DNA of 64,000 bases from Treponema sp. (GTDB lineage Bacteria > Spirochaetota > Spirochaetia > Treponematales > Treponemataceae). Both the position numbers and the translations under genes were made by a program. Positions 43,012-51,980 of this stretch are shown here, one piece after another. The stretch spans positions 62,001 to 126,000 of the forward strand of contig JAFZKN010000012.1 in assembly GCA_017553635.1 (NCBI GenBank), given 5' to 3'. Positions within the stretch are counted from its first letter, which is position 1. Every line of letters begins with the position of its first letter. A model generated the notes under the pieces. It made no database searches. It had not been told where the DNA came from and saw only the letters and a program-made list of their open reading frames with translations.

Positions 43012-45270
43012 CTAATCCTTTACAATCATTAAGCTTGATTTCTGATATTCCGGGAGAAATTTCTTTAAATCACCCTGTCTTGCATTCTCAAACTGGACAT
43101 ATATTACAAGTTCGCCGTCATCTTTCGATGATTTTACGACCTGACCGTAACCATAATCATCGTGATATATTCTGGTTCCTTTTGCCCATGGCCCTTTTTC
43201 TTTTTTTGAAGCAGGAACTTCTGAATAACCTTCTTCATCAAAATCACCGGTACCTTCTGTCTGATAAACATAAGACTGAGGCTTATCTCCAAGCACCCTG
43301 AAAGATTTATCACCTGCTTCAACAAGAAATTTACTCGGTTCCATAAATTCAACACGGCCATACATTCTTCTCTGCGCACAGCTTGTTACATAAAGTTCAT
43401 CCTTTGCACGTGTTATACCGACATAAAAAAGTCTTCTCTCTTCTTCAAGTTCTTCTTCGTTTTTATCCTGACGCGGAAAGATTCCGTTTTCAAGACCTGT
43501 TATGATTACGCGGTTAAACTCAAGACCTTTCGTATTGTGAAGTGTAATCAAAGTAACTCTGTCACTGTCACCATCTTCTTCTCTTTCAAGCGTGCGGTCA
43601 AGCTCGATGTGATCTAAAAACTCAAGAAGTCCTTCTCGGGAATACTTATAGACTACGGCACTGTTTACAAGTTCCTGAAGGTTAAGGGCTTTCTGAGTTT
43701 CTGCAATTTCATCCTGAGCAGTATAATAATCGAGAAGCTCAGATTTATTTATGAGGCTATCGATAAAGTCAGAAAGCTTTTTATCTTTGTCATTCTGATT
43801 ATCAAGAAGGTCAATAAGCTCATTTATTATCGAAAGGAAACGGTTTACACCTTCTTTTGTTTTTTTAGAAAGTGAATTTGCACAATCCCTGCATGCCTTT
43901 ACAAGATCCGTAAGACCATTTTCTGTTCTTGCTGACTCAATTATTTTTTCCTGAGAAACATTTCCGATACCACGGCTCGGTTTATTTATAATTCTTCTAA
44001 AAGATATTTCATCTTTAGGATTTACTATTAAACTTAAAAAGCAAAGTACATCTTTTATTTCTTCACGTTCATAAAAACGAAGCGTTCCAACAACCTGATA
44101 AGGAATTTTCTTATTTAAAAAAGTATGTTCAAAATTTAACGACTGTGCATTAGTTCTATATAAAATGGCCCAATCAGCATATGGACATTTCTTTTTGTGA
44201 GCCTGTTTTATCATGCTTGCACAAAATTCTGCTTCTTCATCCTGATTTGGAAGAAAAACAAGAACAGGTTTTTTACCTTCACCGCGTTCAGCAATCAATG
44301 TCTTTCCAAGTCTGTCTTCATTATGACTCACTACTTTATCTGCAGCATAAAGAATTTTCGAAGTAGATCTGTAATTTGTTTCAAGACGAATCAGAGTTGT
44401 AGATGGAAAATGATCCTGGAACGAAAGGATATTCTGAACTTCTGCTCCACGAAATTTATAAATCGACTGATCGTCATCACCTACAACACATACATAAGTT
44501 GATTCATCAGAAAGTGCACGAAGCAATTTAAACTGTGCAACGTTTGAATCCTGATACTCGTCAACCATTATTACTTTAAATCGATAAAGCATTTGTCGTC
44601 GTACATTTTCATACTTTTCAAGAACATGAACAGGAAGCATAATTAAATCACCAAAATCAACGTTTCCTGTCTGTCTCAAACGATTCTGATAATTTCTATA
44701 CGCATCGCGAAATTCCTGATGACTTGAAATTTTATCAAGCTCAATACTGTCAGGTGTATAACAATAATCTTTTGCAAGAGATATTTTATGCGCAATATTC
44801 TGTGCCTGCTGTTTTGACAACGAAGGATTAGCTTTTGAAACAAGAGTTACCATATCATCGTCATCGTAAACCGTAAAGTTCTTATCAACTCCAGCTTCTT
44901 CATAATACTTTCTTAAAAACCAGGACCCGAACGAATGAAAAGTTCTTATCATCGAATCTTTTGCCCGTTCTTCCATCGATACAGCTCTATCCTGCATTTC
45001 CTTTGCAGCCTTTTTTGTAAACGTTACTGCAAGAATCTGATAAGGCTCAAAACCTTTCTGGTTTATAAGATATGCAATCTTTGTTGTAATTACACGGGTT
45101 TTTCCACTTCCCGCCCCGGCAAGAATAAGTAAAGGAGAACCACAATGTTCAACTGCTTTTTTCTGTTCAGAATTTAAAAGTGAAAGATATTTTTTAAGTT
45201 CTTCCGAAGGTTTGCTTTCTGTTTTTTTGTTAAGATTATGAATAAAGTCTAATGCAAAATCATCTTCCAT
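43012..45270 (-). CDS. UvrD/PcrA-type superfamily I DNA helicase
   Basis: 752 residues. Motif I LAGAGSGKTRVITTK (about 50), Ia AVTFTKKAAKEM, motif II VDEYQDSN, motif III GDDDQSIYKFRGA, motif IV RLETNYRS, motif V TLHNTKGLEF, motif VI LFYVGITRAKDELY. The size and motifs fit UvrD/PcrA, a 3'-5' helicase in excision repair and plasmid/fork maintenance. The C-terminal KGTRIYHDDYGYGQVV is a PcrA-like Tudor end that binds RNA polymerase. SD GGGAGG. It lies 35 bp after rimO on the same strand. Confidence 0.94.
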   Translation of the reverse strand: MEDDFALDFIHNLNKKTESKPSEELKKYLSLLNSEQKKAVEHCGSPLLILAGAGSGKTRVITTKIAYLINQKGFEPYQILAVTFTKKAAKEMQDRAVSMEERAKDSMIRTFHSFGSWFLRKYYEEAGVDKNFTVYDDDDMVTLVSKANPSLSKQQAQNIAHKISLAKDYCYTPDSIELDKISSHQEFRDAYRNYQNRLRQTGNVDFGDLIMLPVHVLEKYENVRRQMLYRFKVIMVDEYQDSNVAQFKLLRALSDESTYVCVVGDDDQSIYKFRGAEVQNILSFQDHFPSTTLIRLETNYRSTSKILYAADKVVSHNEDRLGKTLIAERGEGKKPVLVFLPNQDEEAEFCASMIKQAHKKKCPYADWAILYRTNAQSLNFEHTFLNKKIPYQVVGTLRFYEREEIKDVLCFLSLIVNPKDEISFRRIINKPSRGIGNVSQEKIIESARTENGLTDLVKACRDCANSLSKKTKEGVNRFLSIINELIDLLDNQNDKDKKLSDFIDSLINKSELLDYYTAQDEIAETQKALNLQELVNSAVVYKYSREGLLEFLDHIELDRTLEREEDGDSDRVTLITLHNTKGLEFNRVIITGLENGIFPRQDKNEEELEEERRLFYVGITRAKDELYVTSCAQRRMYGRVEFMEPSKFLVEAGDKSFRVLGDKPQSYVYQTEGTGDFDEEGYSEVPASKKEKGPWAKGTRIYHDDYGYGQVVKSSKDDGELVIYVQFENARQGDLKKFLPEYQKSSLMIVKD

Positions 45271-45305
45271 ACAAACCTCCCTTAAAAAGATCTTAATCTA
45301 ATAAA

Positions 45306-46682
45306 CTATAAAAGAATACTGTCTATATCCATTCCGCTTACACGGACTGCCTTTACCCTTACTACATTTCCAGCTGCAATTTTCTTTACAGCTTTTTTAT
45401 CATCTCTGTCATAACGAACGACAAATGCGCCATCCACATCCGGTGCCTGAAACCATGCCCTTCCGATTGCATAACCGTTGTCATCACTTCCATCGATTAC
45501 TTCTTCTATAAGAACATCATACTCTTTATTAATACGGTTTTTGAGATTTTTTTGCGTAATTTCTTCCTGAATTTTTTCTATTTCCACCGCTCTTTTTTTT
45601 GAAACAGATTTTAAAACCTTATTTTTAAATTTATATGCAGGAGTATCTTCTTCCCTGCTGTACGAAAAACATCCGGCCCAGTCAGGCTTAATCGATTTTA
45701 TAAAACTCTTTGTATTTTCAAAAGCTTCTTCCGTCTCACCAGGGAATCCCGTCATAAAAGTAGTTCTTATAGCACAGTCACCAAGCTCACGCCGGATAGT
45801 CTTTACAAGATCCGTATACTGTTTTTTAGAACCGGTTCTGTTCATTAGATGAATTATATCAGTATCCCCGCTCTGAAACGGAATATCAAAATAAGAAAGG
45901 ATTCTTTTATCTTTTTTTATTGCAGCAATTATATCCGTATTAAAATGATCCGGATGAATATATAAAAGCCTAAGCCAGAAGTTTCCCTTTAACTTTGATA
46001 TTTCATTTAAAAGAAGAGAAAGCTTTGATTTTCCGTCATCTTCCCCAAACCTTCCCCTGTCTTCAGCTCCTGTTCCATAAGCAGCAAGATCCTGACCGAT
46101 AAGATTTATTTCAAAAAAACCCTGTTTTAAAAGAGATTTTATCTCATCGATTACATCCTTAATCGGACGGCTTCTTAACTCACCTCGAATAACCGGGATA
46201 GCACAGAATGAACAGTGATTAGAACATCCTTCTGTGATTTTAACATAAACTGAATTTCTAAAATTACCAAAATACTTTCTGTTGTAACAGCACACTTGCT
46301 TTTGAGGTGCTTTTGTTACTTTATTTTTTCTGCTTAAGTTTTTGATGAACTCAGAAATTAAAAGCAAATCTCCGTTTCCAAAAATTCCATCTGCTTCTTT
46401 AAGATTTTCTTTTAAAAAATCTGCATATCTTTCTGCAAGGCAACCTGCTAAAATTATTTTCTTTTTCGGATACTGAACTTTTAAAGAGCAAACTGCATCG
46501 AGAGATTCTTTTTTTGCACTTTCTATAAATCCACAGGAATTAACAATGATAAAATCTGCATCACCGGCATTATCACAAAATTCAAAACCATCATCCATTA
46601 ATTTAGATGCAATGATTTCTCCATCAACCTGATTTTTTGCGCAGCCATGCTGATCAATAAAAAATTTATTCAATCGGTTCAA
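45306..46682 (-). CDS. rimO: Ribosomal protein S12 methylthiotransferase RimO
   Basis: 458 residues. The N-terminal cluster has Cys in QHGCAKNQVD, VNSCGFIESAKKES (the RimO-type signature, distinguishing it from MiaB) and LAGCLAE. The radical SAM cluster is CSNHCSFC. A TRAM domain ends the protein. It adds a methylthio group to an Asp of S12. The start is TTG 46682 or TTG 46673, both overlapping the end of the upstream gene by 8-17 bp with no good SD, so translational coupling is likely. Confidence 0.9.
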   Translation of the reverse strand: MNRLNKFFIDQHGCAKNQVDGEIIASKLMDDGFEFCDNAGDADFIIVNSCGFIESAKKESLDAVCSLKVQYPKKKIILAGCLAERYADFLKENLKEADGIFGNGDLLLISEFIKNLSRKNKVTKAPQKQVCCYNRKYFGNFRNSVYVKITEGCSNHCSFCAIPVIRGELRSRPIKDVIDEIKSLLKQGFFEINLIGQDLAAYGTGAEDRGRFGEDDGKSKLSLLLNEISKLKGNFWLRLLYIHPDHFNTDIIAAIKKDKRILSYFDIPFQSGDTDIIHLMNRTGSKKQYTDLVKTIRRELGDCAIRTTFMTGFPGETEEAFENTKSFIKSIKPDWAGCFSYSREEDTPAYKFKNKVLKSVSKKRAVEIEKIQEEITQKNLKNRINKEYDVLIEEVIDGSDDNGYAIGRAWFQAPDVDGAFVVRYDRDDKKAVKKIAAGNVVRVKAVRVSGMDIDSILL

Positions 46683-47751
46683 CCACTAAACGGCATCGGC
46701 CATCATCAAGACGAATCCACTTGATGTCTTCTACCATACATTCACCGGCTTTTCCGATTTCAAGTTCGTAAGTCTGGCTGGCAGCGATAACCTGGAACTT
46801 TACTGTGTTACCGTTAGAAACCCATACACGAACCTTGTTATTTGCTGTCATAGTTACAACATCACCGTTTGTGTAATAGTTTTCTACAGAATTCTTTCTG
46901 TCTACTTCATAACGGAATACACATGGCTTACGGAATGAAGCGTTAAGTGTAAACGGATATGTTCTGTTATCTTCAAATATTTTTGTCTGGTTAACAGTTT
47001 CTTTCTGCTGTAAAGGAATAATCGTACTGTCTGCAACTTCTGTAATTGCACTTTCGTCTTTTCTTACAATGTAAACTTCTGCACCACGCGACTGATCTGA
47101 AGAAGAAATTTCCCATACGTCGAGAACAAAGTCAATTGTAGCATCACCATCAATATCAAGTTCACGAGTTTCTGATAATTCAAAATATTGAATTCCCACC
47201 GGTGTATTTAAACCAAGCTTAGACTGTGTATCAGATGTAACTGTAAGAACTACATTTCCATTTTTAGAAGGAACTATAATCTGATCTCCGACATAAACTC
47301 TTGCATTAATCGGTTTATCAGAAAGCTCATAAGTTTTCTGCTGAACTTTTTCAGAAACTGCATACGCATTCTGTTTCGCAATCTGCTGTTTTCTGTAAAC
47401 TGCAAAATAAACGATGAGAACTACAGCAACAACAAGCGCTACACTTCCTGCAACTATCGACGGAATTAAATATGTCGGTTTTGGTTTTTCAATCAACCCT
47501 TCTGGAACTGGTGATTCCTGAATCATCATATTACGATAAAGGCTGATTAATTTTTTTGAATCAAGTTCAAGGTACTCTGCATAGTTTCTTAAAAAACCTA
47601 CAAGGTATGCTTCACCGTGAAAGACTTCTGTATTTTCATTTTCAAGCCCTTCAAGAAATTCCTTTGTGATAGAGGTTTCTCTTTCTACAGCTTCAAGAGT
47701 TAACTTTTTTGCTTCACGCGCATTTCTAAGAAGTGCCCCGTAACTTTCCAT
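46666..47751 (-). CDS. RodZ-like protein (HTH, one TM, periplasmic domain)
   Basis: 361 residues. The helix-turn-helix (HTH_25) is at about 4-70 (YGALLRNAREAKKLTLEAVERETSITKEFLEGLE), a single transmembrane helix at about 97-120 (LIPSIVAGSVALVVAVVLIVYFAVY), and a periplasmic beta-rich region with a DUF4115-like end. RodZ links MreB to the wall-synthesis machine in rods; in spirochaetes the role is inferred from architecture. The periplasmic part (about 240 residues) is longer than usual. It follows the LolA-like gene by 21 bp. Confidence 0.85.
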   Translation of the reverse strand: MESYGALLRNAREAKKLTLEAVERETSITKEFLEGLENENTEVFHGEAYLVGFLRNYAEYLELDSKKLISLYRNMMIQESPVPEGLIEKPKPTYLIPSIVAGSVALVVAVVLIVYFAVYRKQQIAKQNAYAVSEKVQQKTYELSDKPINARVYVGDQIIVPSKNGNVVLTVTSDTQSKLGLNTPVGIQYFELSETRELDIDGDATIDFVLDVWEISSSDQSRGAEVYIVRKDESAITEVADSTIIPLQQKETVNQTKIFEDNRTYPFTLNASFRKPCVFRYEVDRKNSVENYYTNGDVVTMTANNKVRVWVSNGNTVKFQVIAASQTYELEIGKAGECMVEDIKWIRLDDGRCRLVVEPIE

Positions 47752-47772
47752 AGTTCAAAAAATCCTTAAGTA

Positions 47773-48456
47773 TTATTCCGAGTATAAGAAATTGTCAATT
47801 GAATTTGCTCCAGATGGAATATCATACTGGAATCTTTTTTCTGTAAGACCCTGATTTATTTCGTAATTTTTAAAATCGAACTGATAAGTTGTTCCACCAG
47901 GTGTAACGGCAATAATTCTTCTTATCAACTTTGTTGTAGGATTAACACTCATCTTAAGATAACGGAAGCTTTCCGAAGCAGAACGTCTCCAGAGAATGAG
48001 TTTAACTACCATTTCATCAGATCCTTCTTCGAGCGGAACTACAGACTGACTTTCTTCGTAAGATACAGAATAGTATCTTCTTAAAAGAGAAAGGCCTTCT
48101 GCAGTAGCAGGATTTGTATTTGCTGATTCCTGTGTTAAAACGGAAGCATTTTCCGGAAGATAACAGATCAGCTTTTTACCGTCATAAACAATAGTCTGAG
48201 AAGCAGGTTCAGTAAAATCCATTCTCATCTTATCCGGAGCAAGATATAAAACTGTAGCTGACATGTCTTTTTTATCAACTATGATATCAACACTGGCAGA
48301 ATAGTCTTTAAAAGAAGCGTACTTGTCAGAAACTTCCTTAAAAAATTCATTTGCAGTAGTAATTCCCTGTGAAAGGCCCGAAAAAGCACATACCAGCAGT
48401 ACAATTCCAACGGAAATATATCTCTTTGCGATAGTATTTGTCTTAAATAATTTCAT
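47773..48456 (-). CDS. LolA-like outer-membrane lipoprotein carrier family protein
   Basis: 227 residues. Signal peptide ends near AFSGLSQ, so it is periplasmic. The body has the LolA order: KEVSDKYASFKDYSASVDI, an MRMDFTEPASQTIVYDGKKLICYLP strand pair and the later TTYQFDFKNYEINQGLTEKRFQYDIP. LolA carries lipoproteins across the periplasm, which suits a lipoprotein-rich spirochaete. No LolB is seen here. The -10 ends 7 nt before ATG 48456 and no SD is present, so the mRNA is predicted leaderless. First gene before rodZ-like, rimO and uvrD. Confidence 0.82.
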   Translation of the reverse strand: MKLFKTNTIAKRYISVGIVLLVCAFSGLSQGITTANEFFKEVSDKYASFKDYSASVDIIVDKKDMSATVLYLAPDKMRMDFTEPASQTIVYDGKKLICYLPENASVLTQESANTNPATAEGLSLLRRYYSVSYEESQSVVPLEEGSDEMVVKLILWRRSASESFRYLKMSVNPTTKLIRRIIAVTPGGTTYQFDFKNYEINQGLTEKRFQYDIPSGANSIDNFLYSE

Positions 48457-48463
48457 AAAGTAT

Positions 48464-48492
48464 ATTCTATAGAAGAAAAAGCCCTAAGTCAA
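48464..48492 (-). promoter_or_regulatory. Promoter of the LolA-like gene, leaderless type
   Basis: Minus strand: TTGACT (48492-48487), 17-bp spacer, TAGAAT (48469-48464), 7 nt to the ATG. The -35 and spacer lie inside the terminator of the preceding gene. Confidence 0.7.
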
Positions 48493-48506
48493 GGAGAACT
48501 AAGGGC
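48476..48506 (-). terminator. Terminator of ftsH-zinc ribbon unit, overlapping the next promoter
   Basis: Minus strand arms GCCCTTAG (48506-48499) and CTTAGGGC (48488-48481), one mismatch, then TTTTT (48480-48476). Confidence 0.65.
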
Positions 48507-48515
48507 CGTTTTTCA

Positions 48516-48761
48516 CTAAATATTGCCGGAAAGGAGATCTTCTGCCTCCTGTTTAGTAATTTCTGCCGCTGCATTGCAGATAGGGCAGATTTTATAGCGT
48601 TTTATACTGTACGGAATAAGCGGAATCCAGTATAAAGTGGCCCATTTCATAACCCTTATTACATGAAGGTTTATTTTATAATTACAGTTAGGACAAGTTC
48701 CACTTTTCTGATATTCACCCAAATCCTTTTTAAAAACCTTTGTTCCATAAACTATAAGCAT
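48516..48761 (-). CDS. Small zinc-ribbon protein
   Basis: 81 residues. Two Cys pairs, CPNC near 23-26 and CPIC near 59-62, form a zinc ribbon. The stretch between (HVIRVMKWATLYWIPLIPYSIKR) is hydrophobic and may touch a membrane. It is of the zinc_ribbon_15 type often seen as a lone small protein. SD AAGGA precedes ATG 48761, 10 bp after ftsH, so it is co-transcribed with the protease. Function unknown. Confidence 0.78.
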   Translation of the reverse strand: MLIVYGTKVFKKDLGEYQKSGTCPNCNYKINLHVIRVMKWATLYWIPLIPYSIKRYKICPICNAAAEITKQEAEDLLSGNI

Positions 48762-48771
48762 ATATTATTCC

Positions 48772-50841
48772 TTAAATCTTTTTTCCAGATTTTTCTGTTT
48801 TTTTTGAATCTTTATTTTTTGTGGCAGCCTTTGTTTTTGACTTTAAATCTGATTCTTGTTTATCAGTCTTTATCTTTAAACCGATTAAGTCATAAAATTC
48901 TTTTGATTCAAGCGTTTCAACTTCAAGAAGCTTTGCAGAAACTTTTTCTACGAGAGACTTTTTCTTCTTAAGAAGTTTAATGACATAATCATAACGTTCA
49001 TCAAGAATGCGGGCTATTTCATCATCAACATACTTCTGAGTGTCTTCACTAAACTCCCTTACTAAAACAGGTTGTCCACCTCTTCGGCCGAGGACACCAC
49101 GTCCAAGTGTCATATTCTTAAATCTGTCACTCATTCCGTAGTCAACAATCATTTCTTTTACAAGGTCAGTAGCGCGGGCAATATCATTTGAAGCACCTGT
49201 TGAAATATCTCCAAGCATGATTTCTTCTGCTGCACGTCCACCAAGCAATGTATCAACTTCATCAATCATATCTTTCTGAGTCCAGAAATTCTTTTCTTCC
49301 TGTTCACGATGCTGAGTAAAGCCTCCGATACCGTGGCTTCGTGGAACTATTGTAATTTTATTTACCGGAGGATAATCCGGTATAAATGCACCTACGATTG
49401 CATGTCCTGTTTCATGGACAGCAACAAGCTTCATTTCTTTTTTATTATCCTTGCGGCTTTTCTTTTTAAGACCAATGCTTACTTTATCGATAGCTTCGTT
49501 AAAGTCTTCCATTGTAACTTTTTTTCTTCCATTTCTTACAGCAAGGAGAGCAGCTTCGTTTACAACGTTTGCAAGATCAGCTCCGGCAAATCCTACAGTT
49601 CCGTGTGCGATTGATTCAAAGTCTACATCATCATCAAGTTTAACATTCTTTGCATGTATACGTAAGATTTCTTCCCTTCCCTTTACATCAGGACATTCAA
49701 CAGGAACCTGACGGTCAAAACGGCCAGGTCTCAAAAGTGCCGGGTCAAGAATGTCTGCACGGTTTGTTGCAGCAAGAATAATCAGACCTTTTTCATTTTC
49801 AAAACCATCCATTTCGACAAGAAGCTGGTTTAAAGTCTGTTCACGTTCATCATTTCCACCACCATAACCGTTTACACGATTTTTTCCGAGCGCATCAATT
49901 TCGTCAATAAAAACAATACAAGGTGCCTTTTCTCTTGCTTTCTGAAAAAGATCCCTTACACGACTTGCTCCGACACCGACAAACATTTCAACAAAGTCAG
50001 AACCACTTATACTGAAGAACGGTACACCTGCTTCTCCTGCAACTGCCCTTGCAAGTAAAGTTTTACCTGTTCCCGGAGGTCCGACAAGAAGAACACCCTT
50101 TGGAATTTTTCCACCGATGTCTGTATATTTTTTCGGAGACTTTAAAAAATCTACTACTTCGATAAGTTCTTCCTTTGCTTCATCAACACCTGCAACATCT
50201 GTAAAACGTGTCTTAACTTTTCCTTCTTCAATTGTCTTCGCTTTAGAAGCTCCGGCACCGAAAATACTTCCCATGCCGCCACCCATGCTGCTTCCCATTT
50301 TTCTAAAGAAATAAATGAGAACACCAATCATAAGAATCGGAATTCCAAACTGAATTAAAATTCCAAGAAGAAGATTGTTCTGTCTCCTTTCATATCTGTA
50401 AACAATATTTTTTTCATCAAGGTAAGCAGAAAAATCTTTTACGACATCAGCAAAACCAACTGCTTTATAGCATTTTCTTTTAAGCTGTCCTTCAGGATTA
50501 GTAAAGAATGAACGGTTCTTCTGGTTTTCAATAGGGATAACAACATCATAACCATAAACAAATTCTTCAGAAATAATTACTTCTTTTATTTCCCCGGCTT
50601 CAATTTTATTTTTAAACTCGCTGAACTCAACATCAATCTCATTTTTCTGAGATGACATGATATGGAAAATTCCCATCAGAAGAATGATAACAGCAATCAT
50701 TCCGAAAAACGGAAAATGAGGTCCCTTATTTTCCGGTCCCTTTTTGTCACCCGAATCAAGTTTAAAAAAATCATACGGATCATTTTCTTTTTTATTTTTG
50801 TTGTCGTTATTGTTCTCACTTAAGCTGTTTCTTGTACCCAT
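48772..50841 (-). CDS. ftsH: ATP-dependent zinc metalloprotease FtsH
   Basis: 689 residues from ATG 50841, which has AGGA at 7 nt. ATG 50865 (adding MKYIVGNN) is a second candidate because a -10 ends 7 nt before it. Two transmembrane helices flank a periplasmic segment (about 40-62 and 155-175), followed by the AAA domain (GPPGTGKT near 243, the second region of homology near 350) and the zinc site HETGH near 456. It degrades misfolded membrane proteins. The Lys/Asp-rich tail is longer than usual. Confidence 0.95.
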   Translation of the reverse strand: MGTRNSLSENNNDNKNKKENDPYDFFKLDSGDKKGPENKGPHFPFFGMIAVIILLMGIFHIMSSQKNEIDVEFSEFKNKIEAGEIKEVIISEEFVYGYDVVIPIENQKNRSFFTNPEGQLKRKCYKAVGFADVVKDFSAYLDEKNIVYRYERRQNNLLLGILIQFGIPILMIGVLIYFFRKMGSSMGGGMGSIFGAGASKAKTIEEGKVKTRFTDVAGVDEAKEELIEVVDFLKSPKKYTDIGGKIPKGVLLVGPPGTGKTLLARAVAGEAGVPFFSISGSDFVEMFVGVGASRVRDLFQKAREKAPCIVFIDEIDALGKNRVNGYGGGNDEREQTLNQLLVEMDGFENEKGLIILAATNRADILDPALLRPGRFDRQVPVECPDVKGREEILRIHAKNVKLDDDVDFESIAHGTVGFAGADLANVVNEAALLAVRNGRKKVTMEDFNEAIDKVSIGLKKKSRKDNKKEMKLVAVHETGHAIVGAFIPDYPPVNKITIVPRSHGIGGFTQHREQEEKNFWTQKDMIDEVDTLLGGRAAEEIMLGDISTGASNDIARATDLVKEMIVDYGMSDRFKNMTLGRGVLGRRGGQPVLVREFSEDTQKYVDDEIARILDERYDYVIKLLKKKKSLVEKVSAKLLEVETLESKEFYDLIGLKIKTDKQESDLKSKTKAATKNKDSKKTEKSGKKI

Positions 50842-50872
50842 GTTATTTCCTACTATATATTTCATTAGTATA

Positions 50873-50901
50873 AGTATACGAAAATAATCAAAAATAGTCA
50901 T
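50873..50901 (-). promoter_or_regulatory. ftsH promoter
   Basis: Minus strand: ATGACT (50901-50896), 17-bp spacer, TATACT (50878-50873), 7 nt to ATG 50865 and 31 nt to ATG 50841. Confidence 0.5.
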
Positions 50902-50940
50902 TAAAATTCAAAATTTTTATAAAATTCAGCATAAAAAACA

Positions 50941-50967
50941 TAAAGTTATTTTTTTAAATTCCGACAA
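50941..50967 (+). promoter_or_regulatory. Sigma-28 (FliA)-like promoter of fliS
   Basis: TAAAGTTA (50941-50948), 11-nt spacer, TCCGACAA (50960-50967), against consensus TAAAGTTT-N11-GCCGATAA: 7/8 and 6/8 with exact spacing. A small hairpin CCTGAA/TTCAGG lies at 50982-50995 in the leader. Confidence 0.6.
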
Positions 50968-51011
50968 TCAAAACGATATACCCTGAATTTTCAGGATTTT
51001 AAGGGGGAACC

Positions 51012-51452
51012 ATGGGTTATAGCCAGGCATACAATGCATATAAAACTACAAACGTAAAAACAGCAAGTCAGGGACGCTTAATCGTTCTGTTATATGAAGA
51101 AGCTGTTCGCCAGCTTACGCTTGCTTCATCCCTTTATGGACCCGATGGAAAACTACCAGTCAAAAATATAGAAAAATTTGGAAATGCAATCCTTAAAAGC
51201 CAGGAAATCATAACGGAACTTCAGGTTTCCCTCGACATGGAAAAAGGCGGAGAGATTGCCTCCAACCTTATGGCTCTCTACATTTTCTTTAACAAACAGC
51301 TTACAGAAGCAAATATAAAAAAAGATAAAGCAGTTCTCGATTCAATTCTTAAAATGATGAGTGATCTGTGTGAATCCTGGACACAGGCTGCTTCTTCAAG
51401 TGCTAACTCACCTGCAGCACCTGTTCAGCAGACATTAAACATTGAGGGGTAA
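51012..51452 (+). CDS. fliS: Flagellar export chaperone FliS
   Basis: 146 residues, four-helix-bundle protein. The N-terminal GYSQAYNAYKTTNVKTASQGRLIVLLYEEAVRQL is the FliS signature. It binds the C-terminus of flagellin and keeps it from polymerising before export; in spirochaetes the filaments are periplasmic. SD AAGGGGG. It is followed after 5 bp by an FlgN-like chaperone gene. A sigma-28-like promoter upstream agrees with late flagellar timing. Confidence 0.93.
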   Translation: MGYSQAYNAYKTTNVKTASQGRLIVLLYEEAVRQLTLASSLYGPDGKLPVKNIEKFGNAILKSQEIITELQVSLDMEKGGEIASNLMALYIFFNKQLTEANIKKDKAVLDSILKMMSDLCESWTQAASSSANSPAAPVQQTLNIEG

Positions 51453-51457
51453 GTTAT

Positions 51458-51928
51458 ATGGAACAGATTTCAAAAGAAGAACTTGAAGAAAGAGTTGCTT
51501 TATTAAAAAAATTCAGATCACTTCTTGAAAAACAGCGTGCAAAATTTCAGGAATACCTGAACGTACTTGAAAAACAGGAAACTTCCATTACTTCAGAAAA
51601 TCCAGAAACACTTCTTGCACACACAGAACTTGAGCAGCAGGTTGTTGCAAACATAATGAATCTTCAGAAAGTAATCGTACCTATGTCAGAGATTTACAAA
51701 GAAAAAGGTGCTCACTTAGAAGAAGAATCTGTTAACACAATTCAAAAAGATCTCGAAGACCTTCAGCAGAAGGTTCTTATTCAGAATAAAAAAAATCGTG
51801 AACTTTTAAAGACACATATCGTGCAGATAAGAAAACAGATTACTGCATTAAAGAATCCGTACAAAAACGTAAGAAGCGTTTATGCAGAAAAAGCAGTTGT
51901 CGGAAATCTTGTTGCAGTAGAAGCATAA
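51458..51928 (+). CDS. FlgN-like flagellar export chaperone
   Basis: 156 residues, almost wholly helical and coiled-coil, with an FlgN-type pattern (ELEERVALLKKFRSLLEKQRAKFQEYLNVLEKQE, later KKNRELLKTHIVQIRKQI and the usual C-terminal NPYKNV). FlgN chaperones the hook-filament junction proteins FlgK and FlgL. It starts 5 bp after fliS, SD GGGG, so it is co-transcribed. Family assignment rests on pattern and position, as FlgN sequences diverge. Confidence 0.8.
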   Translation: MEQISKEELEERVALLKKFRSLLEKQRAKFQEYLNVLEKQETSITSENPETLLAHTELEQQVVANIMNLQKVIVPMSEIYKEKGAHLEEESVNTIQKDLEDLQQKVLIQNKKNRELLKTHIVQIRKQITALKNPYKNVRSVYAEKAVVGNLVAVEA

Positions 51929-51950
51929 AATCCGGCATATCGCTTACGAA

Positions 51951-51980
51951 AGCCGCCTAGACAAAAGGCGGCTCTATTTT
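51951..51980 (+). terminator. Terminator of fliS-flgN, inside the CDF gene's stop region
   Basis: AGCCGCCT (51951-51958), loop AGACAAA, AGGCGGCT (51966-51973), then CTATTTTT. The stem includes the stop codon and last codons of the convergent CDF gene. Confidence 0.8.
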
